Assembly: GCF_028335745.1 (NCBI RefSeq)
Contig: NZ_CP116477.1
Span: 744,001-808,000 of the forward strand
Source: Pectobacterium sp. A5351
GTDB lineage: Bacteria; Pseudomonadota; Gammaproteobacteria; Enterobacterales; Enterobacteriaceae
Length of the DNA: 64,000 nucleotides
Direction of reading: 5' to 3'
Positions 33,971 to 42,411 of this stretch are shown piece after piece. The position numbers were made by a program, and so were the translations under genes. Positions within the stretch are counted from its first letter, which is position 1. Each line of letters begins with the position of its first letter. The notes below the pieces were generated by a model. It was not told the origin of the DNA. It did no database searches and was given only the letters and a program-made list of their open reading frames with translations.

Positions 33971-34539
33971 GTGATTCAAAAACATTACTCGGCCTGTTAT
34001 TGCCGCCAGTCTCATATGATGCGACGCAGCCGGCTATTGCCGCAGAGCTGGAAGCCGAAGGGAACGCGCTGGATGCCGCAAAGCTACTGGCTGAACGTGT
34101 GCTCGGCGGTATCACGCCCGTCGCAGCACAAAGCCTGCTGACAGACTGGGAACGTGTTCTGGCTATCACCCCGCTTGCTGAGAGCAGCTATCAGCAGCGG
34201 CTCGGTAATGTACTGATAAAGCTCGCAGAAACGGGCGGGTTGAGTATTCCGTACTTTATTCGCCTGGCATCACGACTCGGCTACACGATAACGATTGATG
34301 AGCTGCGACCGTTCCGCACGGGAGTAAGCCGCTGCGGTGAGCAAATCATGCATCACGACGTGATGTGGGCGTGGCGGGTCAATGTCACCGGAACACAGGT
34401 CAAAAAATACCATTTTAGGACGGGGTTATCGGCAGTCGGAGAGCGCCTGCTGTCATTTGGCGACACGGTTATTGAGTCGGTATTCAATGACCTGAAACCA
34501 GCCCACACATTTTGTTATTTCTCGTATCAGGAAATCTGA
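33967..34539 (+). CDS. Tail protein gp48-like (DUF2313/YmfQ)
   Basis: 190 residues from ATG 33967 (LLGLLLPPVSYDATQPAIAA, QQRLGNVLIKLAETGGLSIPYFI), the YmfQ-type baseplate protein that joins tail fibres. Confidence 0.92.
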   Translation: MSDSKTLLGLLLPPVSYDATQPAIAAELEAEGNALDAAKLLAERVLGGITPVAAQSLLTDWERVLAITPLAESSYQQRLGNVLIKLAETGGLSIPYFIRLASRLGYTITIDELRPFRTGVSRCGEQIMHHDVMWAWRVNVTGTQVKKYHFRTGLSAVGERLLSFGDTVIESVFNDLKPAHTFCYFSYQEI

Positions 34540-34541
34540 TT

Positions 34542-36248
34542 ATGCAAAACCCAATGCCTCCGGTGAACACACCGGATAATGTATTTCATGATGGCAATCC
34601 GTTAACAGGTGAATTGGGAACGATTGTCACCGCGTTATTTATGAATAACGTGCAAGCCGCAATCAGGAATTCACAGGCTGAGATTATTTCTGTATTAGCC
34701 GATGCCGGTATTACTGTTGATTCGAATAAAACCGATCAGCTATTAACGGCATTAAAAGCGACGTTTGCAACAAACTCGAACATGAATGACCGTGTGCCAT
34801 CGACCCGCACAGTTAACGGCAAGGCGTTGTCTGCTGATATCACTCTAAATGCTGGTGATGTTGGCGCATTAGCGAAAGACCAGAACGGCGCAGATATCAC
34901 AAATTCTGCATTGTTCCGTAAAAACATCGGAATAATTGAATCGGCATGGGGCGGAAAAGCCGTGCAATTAAGCGGCGCCAATATTCAGGACTATTTTAAG
35001 GTAAATCGCCCGTCAGACTTATATCAATGTGATTCCGCTAACGTGACGGGGTTACCTGCTGGTTTTGGTCCCAGCATTATTGAATGGAAATCATCGGCTG
35101 ACGGGTTCGGCGTACTGAGCATTGTCGATGTGACAAATCCGTCCCGAACAGCATGTGTTGTATTGAGTAATGGCAATTGGCAAGGCTGGGTAACGCCTGT
35201 TGTATCTCATGCCAGCACGACTCGCATCCCGACTCGAATCATTGAAATCAATGAACCTAATGTAAATGGTGATTATGTCATTGAGTACGGCGGAACGAAC
35301 GGCACCCCATCATATTGTTATGTTGATTTTCATACAGATGGAAAACAAAGCACTGACTATAACGTCCGTATTGCTGCCCCGCCGCCTGCACCTGGCGAAT
35401 CCTTATCACTGCTGAATATCACCGCTAGTAAACTTCTTGTGAATTCTGCAAGGGTCTGGACTGAAGGTGACTTTACGTTACCGCTGCGCAAGGAGTACGG
35501 CGGCAGCGGCATGGAAACGGGTGCTGTCGGAAACGCAATAACGACCAAGTTTGCGACTATTGCTGACTGGCTCTATGTATGTGACCGCTCTGGAAATAAT
35601 TTATGTGGTTCAGTTGAATTTGAAGGGTCTGGCTGGGCATCGTTTTTATCAGTACGCCACCGCTCTGGGGGTGGGCATGATGGGCATGATTGGGGGTGGA
35701 TTCTTGCTGATGAAGATATGACGGGCGGTTCGTATGACTATTTTACGTTACGTAAAAAGACGAGTAATGGATGGTTAGGTGCAGTCAAGTTATATCATTC
35801 AGGAAACCTCACCCCGTCAACAATCGGCGCAATGCCTACATCTGAGTTGGTTGGAATGCCGCAGTTGTTCCCTGGCGCAGTAGCGCCAGCGGGCTGGCTA
35901 AAATGCAACGGTCAACAGTTCGACACAGTGCAATACCCTGTTCTTGCATCCCGTTATCCGAGCGGTTTCCTGCCTGATTTACGCGGCGAATTCGTTCGCG
36001 GCTGGGATGATGGGCGCGGCGTTGATGCGGGGCGTGCGTTACTGTCAGCGCAATCGGATATGTTCAAATCGCACTCGCACGCGACGAACTGGCAAATGTA
36101 TGCAGAAAGTGGTGCGTTAAATGACCATATCGCGAATGGGGGAAACATTATCGAACCAACAATATTTACGTGGCCGACCGCCGAAACGGGTGGAGATGAA
36201 ACCCGCCCCCGCAACATCGCCTTTAACTACATCGTGAGAGCCGCATAA
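34542..36248 (+). CDS. Tail fibre protein with collar domain
   Basis: 568 residues from ATG 34542. N-terminal attachment region (TPDNVFHDGNPLTGELGTIV), then repeated fibre motifs, and a C-terminal phage collar domain (GAVAPAGWLKCNGQ, FLPDLRGEFVRGWDDGRGVD). Receptor specificity determinant. The HDGHD region at about 390 is histidine-rich. Confidence 0.92.
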   Translation: MQNPMPPVNTPDNVFHDGNPLTGELGTIVTALFMNNVQAAIRNSQAEIISVLADAGITVDSNKTDQLLTALKATFATNSNMNDRVPSTRTVNGKALSADITLNAGDVGALAKDQNGADITNSALFRKNIGIIESAWGGKAVQLSGANIQDYFKVNRPSDLYQCDSANVTGLPAGFGPSIIEWKSSADGFGVLSIVDVTNPSRTACVVLSNGNWQGWVTPVVSHASTTRIPTRIIEINEPNVNGDYVIEYGGTNGTPSYCYVDFHTDGKQSTDYNVRIAAPPPAPGESLSLLNITASKLLVNSARVWTEGDFTLPLRKEYGGSGMETGAVGNAITTKFATIADWLYVCDRSGNNLCGSVEFEGSGWASFLSVRHRSGGGHDGHDWGWILADEDMTGGSYDYFTLRKKTSNGWLGAVKLYHSGNLTPSTIGAMPTSELVGMPQLFPGAVAPAGWLKCNGQQFDTVQYPVLASRYPSGFLPDLRGEFVRGWDDGRGVDAGRALLSAQSDMFKSHSHATNWQMYAESGALNDHIANGGNIIEPTIFTWPTAETGGDETRPRNIAFNYIVRAA

Positions 36249-36862
36249 TGAGCAACTATTCAACACAAATTAAAAACGCAGAACTGAACGAACGCGGATT
36301 AGCAATCAACGCGGGCTGGATTACGGTTTATCACGTTAACCCTGAAACACGCGAATACCAGTCAGCGAGCTACGAGTACGTCATGCAAGGCGTTGGCTTG
36401 CCTGCTGACAGCTACGCAGACGAACCGCAATTGCCGCCTGTCGGCCGAGCCTTGCGCCGTAGTGCAGACGGTCAATCATGGGAACAGGTGCCAGACTATC
36501 GCGGCCAGACGGTTTACCACACCGACACGAGACAGGCGCAGCTCGTTACGCTGTTCGGTGAACTGCCGGATAACGTCACGCTGCTGAAACCTGCGTCAGA
36601 GTTTGATGTCTGGAACGGGAAAAAGTGGGTGATTGACAAAGACGCGCAAGCCGCCGCCGCCATCAAAACGGCACAGCAGGAACTGGCAACACGCAAAACC
36701 GCTGCAACATCGCGCATCAATGAACTGACCTATGCGGTAAATCTGGACATTGCTACAGATGCAGAGAAAACAGCGCTGACGGCGTGGCAGACATACGCGG
36801 TGCTGCTGAGTCGTATTGATGTGAGTGCTGCTGATATCGAATGGCCTGTTCAGCCTGAATAA
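36248..36862 (+). CDS. Tail fibre assembly chaperone (Tfa family)
   Basis: 204 residues. The C-terminus (FDVWNGKKWVIDKDAQAAA and a helical tail ending IEWPVQPE) is the Caudo_TAP/Tfa pattern. It overlaps the fibre stop by 1 base. Only one fibre/chaperone set is seen, with no inverted second set. Confidence 0.9.
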   Translation: MSNYSTQIKNAELNERGLAINAGWITVYHVNPETREYQSASYEYVMQGVGLPADSYADEPQLPPVGRALRRSADGQSWEQVPDYRGQTVYHTDTRQAQLVTLFGELPDNVTLLKPASEFDVWNGKKWVIDKDAQAAAAIKTAQQELATRKTAATSRINELTYAVNLDIATDAEKTALTAWQTYAVLLSRIDVSAADIEWPVQPE

Positions 36863-37102
36863 TTAGCCTGGAACACCTTGCTGCATTAAGTATTCGGATA
36901 GTCCGCTGCGTTCATCTGGCGTTAGCGGGCTATATTTTGTAGTTATGTTAAGAAGTTCAGTGCGATTCCCTCCAATTGGAGTTGCTAGAGTTGATCGCAC
37001 ATTCTCCCCATGTATTTTCAACGTGTACACATTGTTCGGGAGTGGTGTTAGTCGGGCGTAACGACCTGTACTAATTTTATAGTCACCCATACCATGCCTC
37101 AT
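36863..37102 (-). CDS. Small hypothetical protein at the right end, opposite strand
   Basis: 79 residues, or 75 from ATG 37090, which has GAGG 7 bases upstream. Convergent with tfa with no gap. MGDYKISTGRYARLTPLPNNV and TTKYSPLTPDERSGLSEYL look protein-like. The location matches the Mu com/mom end, but the sequence resembles neither. Its strand suggests expression in the lysogen. Confidence 0.6.
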   Translation of the reverse strand: MRHGMGDYKISTGRYARLTPLPNNVYTLKIHGENVRSTLATPIGGNRTELLNITTKYSPLTPDERSGLSEYLMQQGVPG

Positions 37103-37139
37103 GATTCATATTGCACAATGCAAAACCTTCGGTAATCCT

Positions 37140-37198
37140 AGACTATAGGCTGTGCGGAATTATTTGCAATTCTGTGCAAAAAAAATCGGCGCGGTACA
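37140..37198. promoter_or_regulatory. Right-end transposase-binding region
   Basis: On the minus strand TTGCACAGAATTG (around 37177) and CCGCACAGCC (around 37156) resemble the CATAG sites at the left end. The nearer site lies about 21 bp from the terminus ACA at 37198, mirroring the left end. Confidence 0.5.
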
Positions 37199-37203
37199 TG
37201 CGT
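37199..37203. repeat. Right copy of target-site duplication
   Basis: TGCGT, identical to 1531-1535. Confidence 0.8.
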
Positions 37204-37277
37204 TTGGCTTTGTGGCGACAGGCGAGGTATACGATGAAGACGGCATCCCGCATATTGATATGCTGTCGGCGTTCTGA
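37199..37277 (+). pseudogene. elaA: elaA 3' remnant
   Basis: After the phage end the sequence encodes AFGFVATGEVYDEDGIPHID and MLSAF before a TGA stop at 37275-37277, the expected ElaA C-terminus (E. coli has FGFIPVTEVYEEDGIPHIGM). It has no start of its own. Confidence 0.93.
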
Positions 37278-37329
37278 AGAGTATTGAGTGTGCATCGGAA
37301 GTTATTGGGATTGTGGCTTAAACAAAAAA

Positions 37330-37356
37330 ACCGGCTAACGTATGGCCGGTTTTTTT
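37330..37356. terminator. Rho-independent terminator, bidirectional
   Basis: Stem ACCGGC / GCCGGT with flanking A7 and T8 runs. Serves elaA on the plus strand and the entericidin gene on the minus strand. Confidence 0.88.
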
Positions 37357-37369
37357 GTCTGGCGGTGAG

Positions 37370-37501
37370 TTAGCTGGCTGCGTGAGAAATGGTGCTACCG
37401 AGCTTTTGCACATCCTGGCCAAAGCCGCGCGTGGTGTTACAGCCGCTCAATGTTGCTGTGACCAGCAACGCCACTACGATCGTTGTTATACGTTTCATCA
37501 T
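37370..37501 (-). CDS. ecnA: Entericidin A-like lipoprotein
   Basis: 43 residues (42 if the second ATG is used). A lipoprotein signal ends at TLSGC, followed by NTTRGFGQDVQKLGSTIS, closely like E. coli EcnA. Entericidin A is the antidote to the bacteriolytic entericidin B in E. coli. No ecnB-type gene lies beside it here. It is followed by a strong terminator. Confidence 0.88.
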   Translation of the reverse strand: MMKRITTIVVALLVTATLSGCNTTRGFGQDVQKLGSTISHAAS

Positions 37502-37522
37502 CAGAACCCACACTTCATTCCA

Positions 37523-37819
37523 TCAAAATAATTCACTATGTGAACCAAGGCGAGCCAACTTTAAAATACCAGAGTCGTCTTCTTCATTATTGATCTTTTT
37601 ATAAATTAAAATTAAATCTGGATATAAATGACAATCTCGGAAGCTACGCCAATTTCCTCTCAATGGATGGTCAACGTAGTTAGCCGATATGGGTAAATCA
37701 TTTGCCAGTATATTTAATAGTACCAACAAATCAGCCTCAACGGTTCTACAGTGCCGCCCTTTCTTTTCGCGCTTGTAGTCTTTTTTAAACTCTGTTGAAC
37801 GCTCAATCTTCCTCGTCAT
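37523..37819 (-). CDS. yafQ: YafQ-family mRNA interferase toxin
   Basis: 98 residues of the RelE/YafQ fold. The catalytic residues known from E. coli YafQ are present: His in YVDHPLRG, His and Asp in RDCHLYPD, His in LGSHSELF and the terminal Phe. It would cut mRNA on the ribosome. A small insert (NNEEDDSG) is unusual. Overlaps dinJ by 17 bp. Confidence 0.92.
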   Translation of the reverse strand: MTRKIERSTEFKKDYKREKKGRHCRTVEADLLVLLNILANDLPISANYVDHPLRGNWRSFRDCHLYPDLILIYKKINNEEDDSGILKLARLGSHSELF

Positions 37820-38084
37820 TATTCAGATCATCCATCAGAGCCGCAACATTATCAAACTGCTTCCCCCTTCCATGTTCAAGCTGATTAATTGCAGCCTTCG
37901 TGCGTCGTGCATTTATATAATTAGCCCCCTTAACTTTAAAAGGTAGCTCATTTTTCTCTGCAACTTGCACCATTAATAATCGAATAGCATCACTCACCGT
38001 TAACCCCATAGATTCAAGCGCAACCGTTGCAAGCGCCTTTGTTTTAGGGTCAATCTTCGCCCTTACATAAGTTTCTGTCGCCAT
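37803..38084 (-). CDS. dinJ: DinJ-family antitoxin
   Basis: 93 residues: RelB/DinJ ribbon-helix-helix N-terminus (ETYVRAKIDPKTKALATVAL, GLTVSDAIRLLM) and an acidic toxin-binding tail. Neutralises YafQ and represses the operon. SD GGAGG precedes ATG. Confidence 0.92.
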   Translation of the reverse strand: MATETYVRAKIDPKTKALATVALESMGLTVSDAIRLLMVQVAEKNELPFKVKGANYINARRTKAAINQLEHGRGKQFDNVAALMDDLNNDEED

Positions 38085-38124
38085 TTTGAAACCTCCTATT
38101 TTATAGCGTTGCTTTAAATTGTAG

Positions 38125-38412
38125 TCACACTAGGGTCACAAAACAAGCGCTGCCGCCCTCTCTCACTCCCGTAAACACCAACAAAAAACACCAGCCTGTC
38201 GCAAGCTCTTTACGTTCGATCCCTATCTTGTTGTGCCTGATAGCGATAAATGCGTGCTCGATAGTTTCCAGATAGGCTTCAGCCCTTTCCTGATTAAAAT
38301 GCAGCAAACCGTAGAGGTAAATCGCTTCCAGATCGCGTTGCGCCAGCGGCGTTAGCTTGATTTTATCGGGTGGCCGTTCGCGTCCTGTTTCTGATTTTTT
38401 GCAAGAATTCAT
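38125..38412 (-). pseudogene. ParE-like toxin, probably C-terminally damaged
   Basis: Residues about 18-65 match ParE (KLTPLAQRDLEAIYLYGLLHF, AEAYLETIEHAFIAI). The end (ELATGWCFLLVFTGVREGGS) does not match the usual ParE C-terminal strands with their HxxRD segment, so a frameshift or truncation is likely. It overlaps the antitoxin by about 50 bp, more than usual. Toxicity is doubtful. Confidence 0.7.
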
Positions 38413-38623
38413 CTTTATTCCACTCCTGTGGCGCTCCGCTGTTTATCCCTTCAGCGATTAACTGACGCAGCGTTTGCAGGTCTGACTCCGCCTGTTTTTC
38501 CCGTAGCATTCTCAGCGCTTCCCGAATGACTTCACTTTGTGTGCGGTAATCGCCCGATTCCACCAGCGATTCCACGTAATGGCGAAGTTCATCTCCAAGG
38601 TCAATTGTCATGGTTCTGGCCAT
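38363..38623 (-). CDS. ParD-like antitoxin
   Basis: 86 residues. The CopG/ParD ribbon-helix-helix (TMTIDLGDELRHYVESLVES, YRTQSEVIREALRML) is intact, followed by an acidic/basic tail. Start placed at 38623 after GGAGG; 38626 is also in frame. Confidence 0.85.
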   Translation of the reverse strand: MARTMTIDLGDELRHYVESLVESGDYRTQSEVIREALRMLREKQAESDLQTLRQLIAEGINSGAPQEWNKDEFLQKIRNRTRTATR

Positions 38624-38814
38624 CATGCCTCCGGTACTCAGATGTAAGATTTGTTCTTATCAGAAGCCTGTAGCGTACTTAACGATGACATCGTCGTCCA
38701 GCACAAGGAAAAAGGATTTTCACGCTGTGGGCAAACGGCGCGTGATGAAAAAGGGAGGCTGCTCGAAATAAGGTTTGTAAGCATTGCAAAAGGGGGAGAT
38801 AGGGTGGGAAGCAA

Positions 38815-38841
38815 TGGGCAGGTTTATCAAAAACCTGCCCA
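38815..38841. terminator. Hairpin after hemW
   Basis: Perfect 11-bp stem TGGGCAGGTTT / AAACCTGCCCA with a 5-base loop, 9 bp beyond the hemW stop. No strong T-run on the minus strand, so termination is probable rather than certain. Confidence 0.6.
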
Positions 38842-38849
38842 CGGAATGA

Positions 38850-39992
38850 TTACTCTTCTTCTGCCAGAAACAGTTCCAGCAGGGAATTCAGGAACAGTTT
38901 GCCGTGTTCGGTGATTTGCCAGTGCGTGGCGGTTTCTGTCAGATAGCCTTGCGCCAGCGCCAGATCCAACTGTGGGCGGATGCTATGTTCTTCCAGACCG
39001 GTATACGCGGTGAAATCCTCGCGTGGCGCGGCTTCCAGCAGGCGAAAGCGGTTCATGAAGAACTCAAATGGCCGATCGTCGTTAGCGACGTCGTGTTGTT
39101 TATCCAGATAGGTGCCCTGCATATAGCCACGCGGATGGCGGACTTTGACCGTGCGCAGAATGCGGCCGTCGCTGAACGTCAGCTTGCCGTGCGCGCCACA
39201 GCCAACTCCCAAATAATCACCGAAGCGCCAGTAGTTCAGGTTGTGCTGACACTGGTAGCCCGGTTTGGCATAGGCGGAGGTTTCATACTGCTGGTAACCC
39301 GCGGCGCTCAGTAACGCGTGACCCTGCTCGTAGATGTCCCACAGCGCGTCGTCGTCCGGCAGCGTCGGCGGACGCGAGCTGAACAGCGTATTGGGTTCGA
39401 TGGTGAGCTGATACCACGATAAATGCGGCGGATTGAGCGCGATGGCCTGACGCAGATCGTCCAGCGCTTCGTCCAACGATTGATCCGGCAAGCCGTGCAT
39501 CAGGTCCAGATTAAAGCTGCGTAAGCCCAGACCGGTCGCCAGATGCGCGGCACGCTTGGCTTCGTCCGGGCCGTGAATACGCCCTAAGCGCGTCAGCTTT
39601 TGCGGATCGAAACTCTGCACGCCAATAGATATTCGGTTTATGCCTGCACGCTGATAGCCACTGAAGCGGTCAGCTTCAACCGTTCCGGGATTGGCTTCCA
39701 TCGTAATTTCGGCATCCGGCGTCAGCGGAATTCTTGCCCGAACGCCGTCGAGCAGCGCCTGCATCGCTTCCGCACTCAACAGGCTGGGCGTACCGCCGCC
39801 GATGAAGATCGAATGTAGCGCACGACCGCTCGCTAACGGCAAATCGGCGTCCAGATCCGCCAGCAGGTGATCGACATATTCCTGATGCGGCACGTCGCCT
39901 TTCAGCGCGTGAGAGTTGAAATCGCAGTACGGACATTTTTGTACGCACCACGGAATATGGATGTACAGGCTGAGCGGGGGGAGCTTAAGCAT
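38850..39992 (-). CDS. hemW: Heme chaperone HemW
   Basis: Radical-SAM family protein, 380 residues. The start at 39992 ([18 protein letters not shown]) matches E. coli; the longer upstream frame is antisense to rdgB. CxxxCxxC is seen in [14 protein letters not shown] and the SAM-binding GGGTPSLL follows. HemW binds heme and passes it to respiratory proteins. Overlaps the rdgB stop by 8 bp. Confidence 0.95.
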   Translation of the reverse strand: MLKLPPLSLYIHIPWCVQKCPYCDFNSHALKGDVPHQEYVDHLLADLDADLPLASGRALHSIFIGGGTPSLLSAEAMQALLDGVRARIPLTPDAEITMEANPGTVEADRFSGYQRAGINRISIGVQSFDPQKLTRLGRIHGPDEAKRAAHLATGLGLRSFNLDLMHGLPDQSLDEALDDLRQAIALNPPHLSWYQLTIEPNTLFSSRPPTLPDDDALWDIYEQGHALLSAAGYQQYETSAYAKPGYQCQHNLNYWRFGDYLGVGCGAHGKLTFSDGRILRTVKVRHPRGYMQGTYLDKQHDVANDDRPFEFFMNRFRLLEAAPREDFTAYTGLEEHSIRPQLDLALAQGYLTETATHWQITEHGKLFLNSLLELFLAEEE

Positions 39993-40578
39993 TGCGTAAC
40001 GCATCCAGCAGCAAGCGCAGCGCCTGACCACGGTGAGACTGTGCGTTCTTCTCTTCACGCGTCAGCTCTGCGGCTGTTTTACCCAGCTCAGGCACGAAGA
40101 AGATGGGGTCATAGCCAAAACCGCCGCTGCCTGCGGCTTCATGCGTCAGTACACCTTGCCAGCTACCGTGGCAGACAATCGGCGTCGGGTCTTCCGCGTG
40201 GCGCAGGTAAACCAGCACGCAGTGGAAGCTGGCGCGACGCTGTTCGTCCGGCACATCTTTTAGCGCCAGCAGCAGCTTATCCAGATTTTGCTGGTCGCTG
40301 GCATCCACACCCGCGTAGCGGGCCGAGTAAATGCCCGGCGCGCCGCCCAGTGCATCAACAGCCAGACCGGAATCATCGGCAATCGCCGGTAGCCCCGTGA
40401 TTTGCGCCGCATGACGTGCTTTCAGGATGGCATTTTCGATGAAAGTCAGACCGGTTTCTTCGGCGGAATCCACACCTAGCTCAGTCTGAGCCACAATATT
40501 CAGACCGAAATCGGCCAGCAAGCTGGCGAGCTCGCGCACTTTACCGGGGTTTCCGGTAGCCAAAACCACTTTTTGCAT
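39985..40578 (-). CDS. rdgB: XTP/dITP diphosphatase RdgB
   Basis: House-cleaning nucleotidase that hydrolyses dITP, XTP and dHAPTP. 197 residues, as in E. coli. Motifs: [35 protein letters not shown] and [20 protein letters not shown]. Confidence 0.96.
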   Translation of the reverse strand: MQKVVLATGNPGKVRELASLLADFGLNIVAQTELGVDSAEETGLTFIENAILKARHAAQITGLPAIADDSGLAVDALGGAPGIYSARYAGVDASDQQNLDKLLLALKDVPDEQRRASFHCVLVYLRHAEDPTPIVCHGSWQGVLTHEAAGSGGFGYDPIFFVPELGKTAAELTREEKNAQSHRGQALRLLLDALRNA

Positions 40579-40609
40579 CGTCTTGTCCTGCGTGTTTATT
40601 CAATCGTGT

Positions 40610-40900
40610 TTATTCAATGAAGTCCGCGACGTCAGTCGGGATGTGTTGCGGATGGGTAATTCTAATCTGTTTATGCCGCCCGAGTTCGCCTTTTTCAATC
40701 ACGACCAGACTCTTGGCGACCCGAAACTGTTTGGCGAGAAATTTGGTCAGATGGGCATTGGCCTGCCCATCCACCGGTGGTGCGGTAATGGCGACTTTTA
40801 GCTCGTCGCCATGCAAACCCACGATCTGATCCCGACTGGCTTTCGGCTGAATATACAGCCGAATCACCAGCGCATCGCCGTGGCGGGTAATGGCACTCAC
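40610..40900 (-). CDS. yggU: YggU family protein (DUF167)
   Basis: 96 residues from GTG 40900, which overlaps the yggT stop as GTGA and gives the same length as E. coli YggU. Family motif [20 protein letters not shown] and [14 protein letters not shown]. Function unknown. Confidence 0.94.
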   Translation of the reverse strand: MSAITRHGDALVIRLYIQPKASRDQIVGLHGDELKVAITAPPVDGQANAHLTKFLAKQFRVAKSLVVIEKGELGRHKQIRITHPQHIPTDVADFIE

Positions 40901-41451
40901 AGCAGGAACCACAGCCCCGGGAACAGGTCCATGCCCAGATAGTTGAGCATATACAGAATCAGAATCACGGCCATCGCAGAGAAATCAATGCCGCCCATGA
41001 CCGGAATAATGCGACGGAGCGGCGCCATGAGCGGTTCAGTCAACTGATGCAGCAGATACTCAATAGGGCTACGGCCCTGACTAACCCAGCTCATGATGGA
41101 ACGGATGATGATGACCCAGAAGACCAGATAGCCTGCGGATTTAATCAGCGAAATCAGCCCGACCAGCAGGTTCATTGGGCTGAGGGAAATCGCGCCAACC
41201 TGAATCAAAAGCAGTAGCGGGTATTTGATCGTCGTCAGAATAAAGGCCAGCAACAGCGAGGCGCTGTCAATCGGCCCTAACGATGGCAGAATGCGGCGCA
41301 GCGGCCCGACAATCGGCTGGGTGATTTTGACGACAAACTGCGACAGCGGGTTATAGAAATCGCTACGTGACCACTGCATCCAGATGCGCAGCAACAGGAC
41401 CATTACATAGAGGTCAACCAGCGTTTTGACCAGAAAAGTCAGGGTGAGCAT
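40897..41451 (-). CDS. yggT: YggT family membrane protein
   Basis: 184 residues with two YGGT repeats ([20 protein letters not shown] and [20 protein letters not shown]) and four to five hydrophobic helices. Conserved in this operon; linked to osmotic or K+ homeostasis in some bacteria. Confidence 0.94.
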   Translation of the reverse strand: MLTLTFLVKTLVDLYVMVLLLRIWMQWSRSDFYNPLSQFVVKITQPIVGPLRRILPSLGPIDSASLLLAFILTTIKYPLLLLIQVGAISLSPMNLLVGLISLIKSAGYLVFWVIIIRSIMSWVSQGRSPIEYLLHQLTEPLMAPLRRIIPVMGGIDFSAMAVILILYMLNYLGMDLFPGLWFLL

Positions 41452-41499
41452 AAGTACGTCTTTTCCTTATAAGATAAAGAATCGGGGAACTCGCTTTGG

Positions 41500-42327
41500 T
41501 TAAAAAAGCGTTTCCATTTCCTGTGCGCGAGCAATTGCCGCCTGCATGGCCTCAGCCACGGTTTGCGTCAACTGTTGTTCGTTAAATACCCGCAGCGCTT
41601 CTGCCGTCGTGCCGCCCTTGGAGGTGACATTTTCCCGTAGCGTTGACAGCGGCGTATCGGGATTGGCTTCAACCAGCGCGGCAGCACCTGACGCGGCCTG
41701 CTGCACCAGCAGGCGAGCGGTTTCCGGGCTGAATCCCTGACGGATGGCTTCCTGCTGCATCGCTTCCATAAACAGAAAGAAATAGGCGGGGGCACTGCCT
41801 GCCGCGGCGATCACGCCGTTAATGCCCGGTTCGCTATCCACCCAGCAAATCTTACCGACGCTTTGCATCAACTGTGCGGTGAAGTCTTTATCTGCCTGAC
41901 TGACGGACGCGGGAGCATACATTCCGCTCATGCCTTTTCCGACCAGAGACGGCGTATTTGGCATAATCCGCACGATATTAAGCGGCGCTCCCAGCAGCGC
42001 CTGAAAACGGGCAATGCTGATGCCTGCTGCAATCGAGAGTACCAGTTTACCCGTGAAATTGATGTGTTCATGCAGCGGTTCGCAAACTGTCGCCATCATT
42101 TGCGGTTTGACGGCCAGCACAATGACGTCCGCTTCCTGCGCGCAACGGACATTGTCTGCACTGCTGATCACGCCGTATTGTGCAGCCAGCGCATCGCGGT
42201 TCTTACCCGAAGGTGCGCAGACGCTGATGTGTTGAGCGGGGTAACCGCCGTTGACTAATCCGGCGATAATGGCCTGCGCCATGTTTCCGGCACCAATAAA
42301 CGCTATTTTACGTTGCTGCATTTGCAT
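41500..42327 (-). CDS. proC: Pyrroline-5-carboxylate reductase
   Basis: Last step of proline synthesis, NAD(P)H-dependent. 275 residues; Rossmann motif IAFIGAGNMAQAIIAGL, then VKPQMM, MPNTPSLVGKGM and the C-terminal SKGGTTAEALRVF. Its place between yggS and yggT is common in gamma-proteobacteria though not in E. coli. An ATG two codons in is an alternative start. Confidence 0.96.
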   Translation of the reverse strand: MQMQQRKIAFIGAGNMAQAIIAGLVNGGYPAQHISVCAPSGKNRDALAAQYGVISSADNVRCAQEADVIVLAVKPQMMATVCEPLHEHINFTGKLVLSIAAGISIARFQALLGAPLNIVRIMPNTPSLVGKGMSGMYAPASVSQADKDFTAQLMQSVGKICWVDSEPGINGVIAAAGSAPAYFFLFMEAMQQEAIRQGFSPETARLLVQQAASGAAALVEANPDTPLSTLRENVTSKGGTTAEALRVFNEQQLTQTVAEAMQAAIARAQEMETLF

Positions 42328-42411
42328 CCTCGTTGCTCACCTGTTTGTCAAAGATGACGTGCCGTTCAGGGCGTGCCTCTGCGGTTTATGCGCTTTTGGC
42401 TGATGGGGTGG

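Larger units (their letters stand above)
1536..37198 (+). mobile_element. Complete Mu-like transposable prophage, about 35.7 kb
   Basis: The element is bounded by the interrupted elaA gene and a 4-5 bp target duplication. It begins TGTGGGGGAG (1535) and ends GCGCGGTACA (37198). Gene order follows Mu: repressor, Ner, A, B, early genes, GemA, Mor, lysis, gp27/28/29/30, G, I/Z, T, gp35-gp38, L, M, gp41, tape measure, N, P, gp45-gp48, fibre, fibre chaperone. The length and the set of structural genes suggest an intact, possibly inducible prophage. The lysogeny module differs from Mu (S24-type repressor), and no mom/com or invertase gene was recognised at the right end. Confidence 0.96.

Noticed and set aside
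36863..37198. Mu-style mom/com DNA-modification genes or a gin invertase at the right end
   Set aside because: The only ORF there is a 79-residue protein with neither a zinc finger like Com nor recombinase motifs; no inverted fibre cassette is present.
38651..38914. Plus-strand ORF upstream of hemW end
   Set aside because: No SD, runs through the hairpin and into hemW antisense, and does not look protein-like.
39992..40058. Longer hemW start
   Set aside because: The extra 22 residues are encoded inside rdgB and are absent from E. coli HemW, whose start matches 39992.
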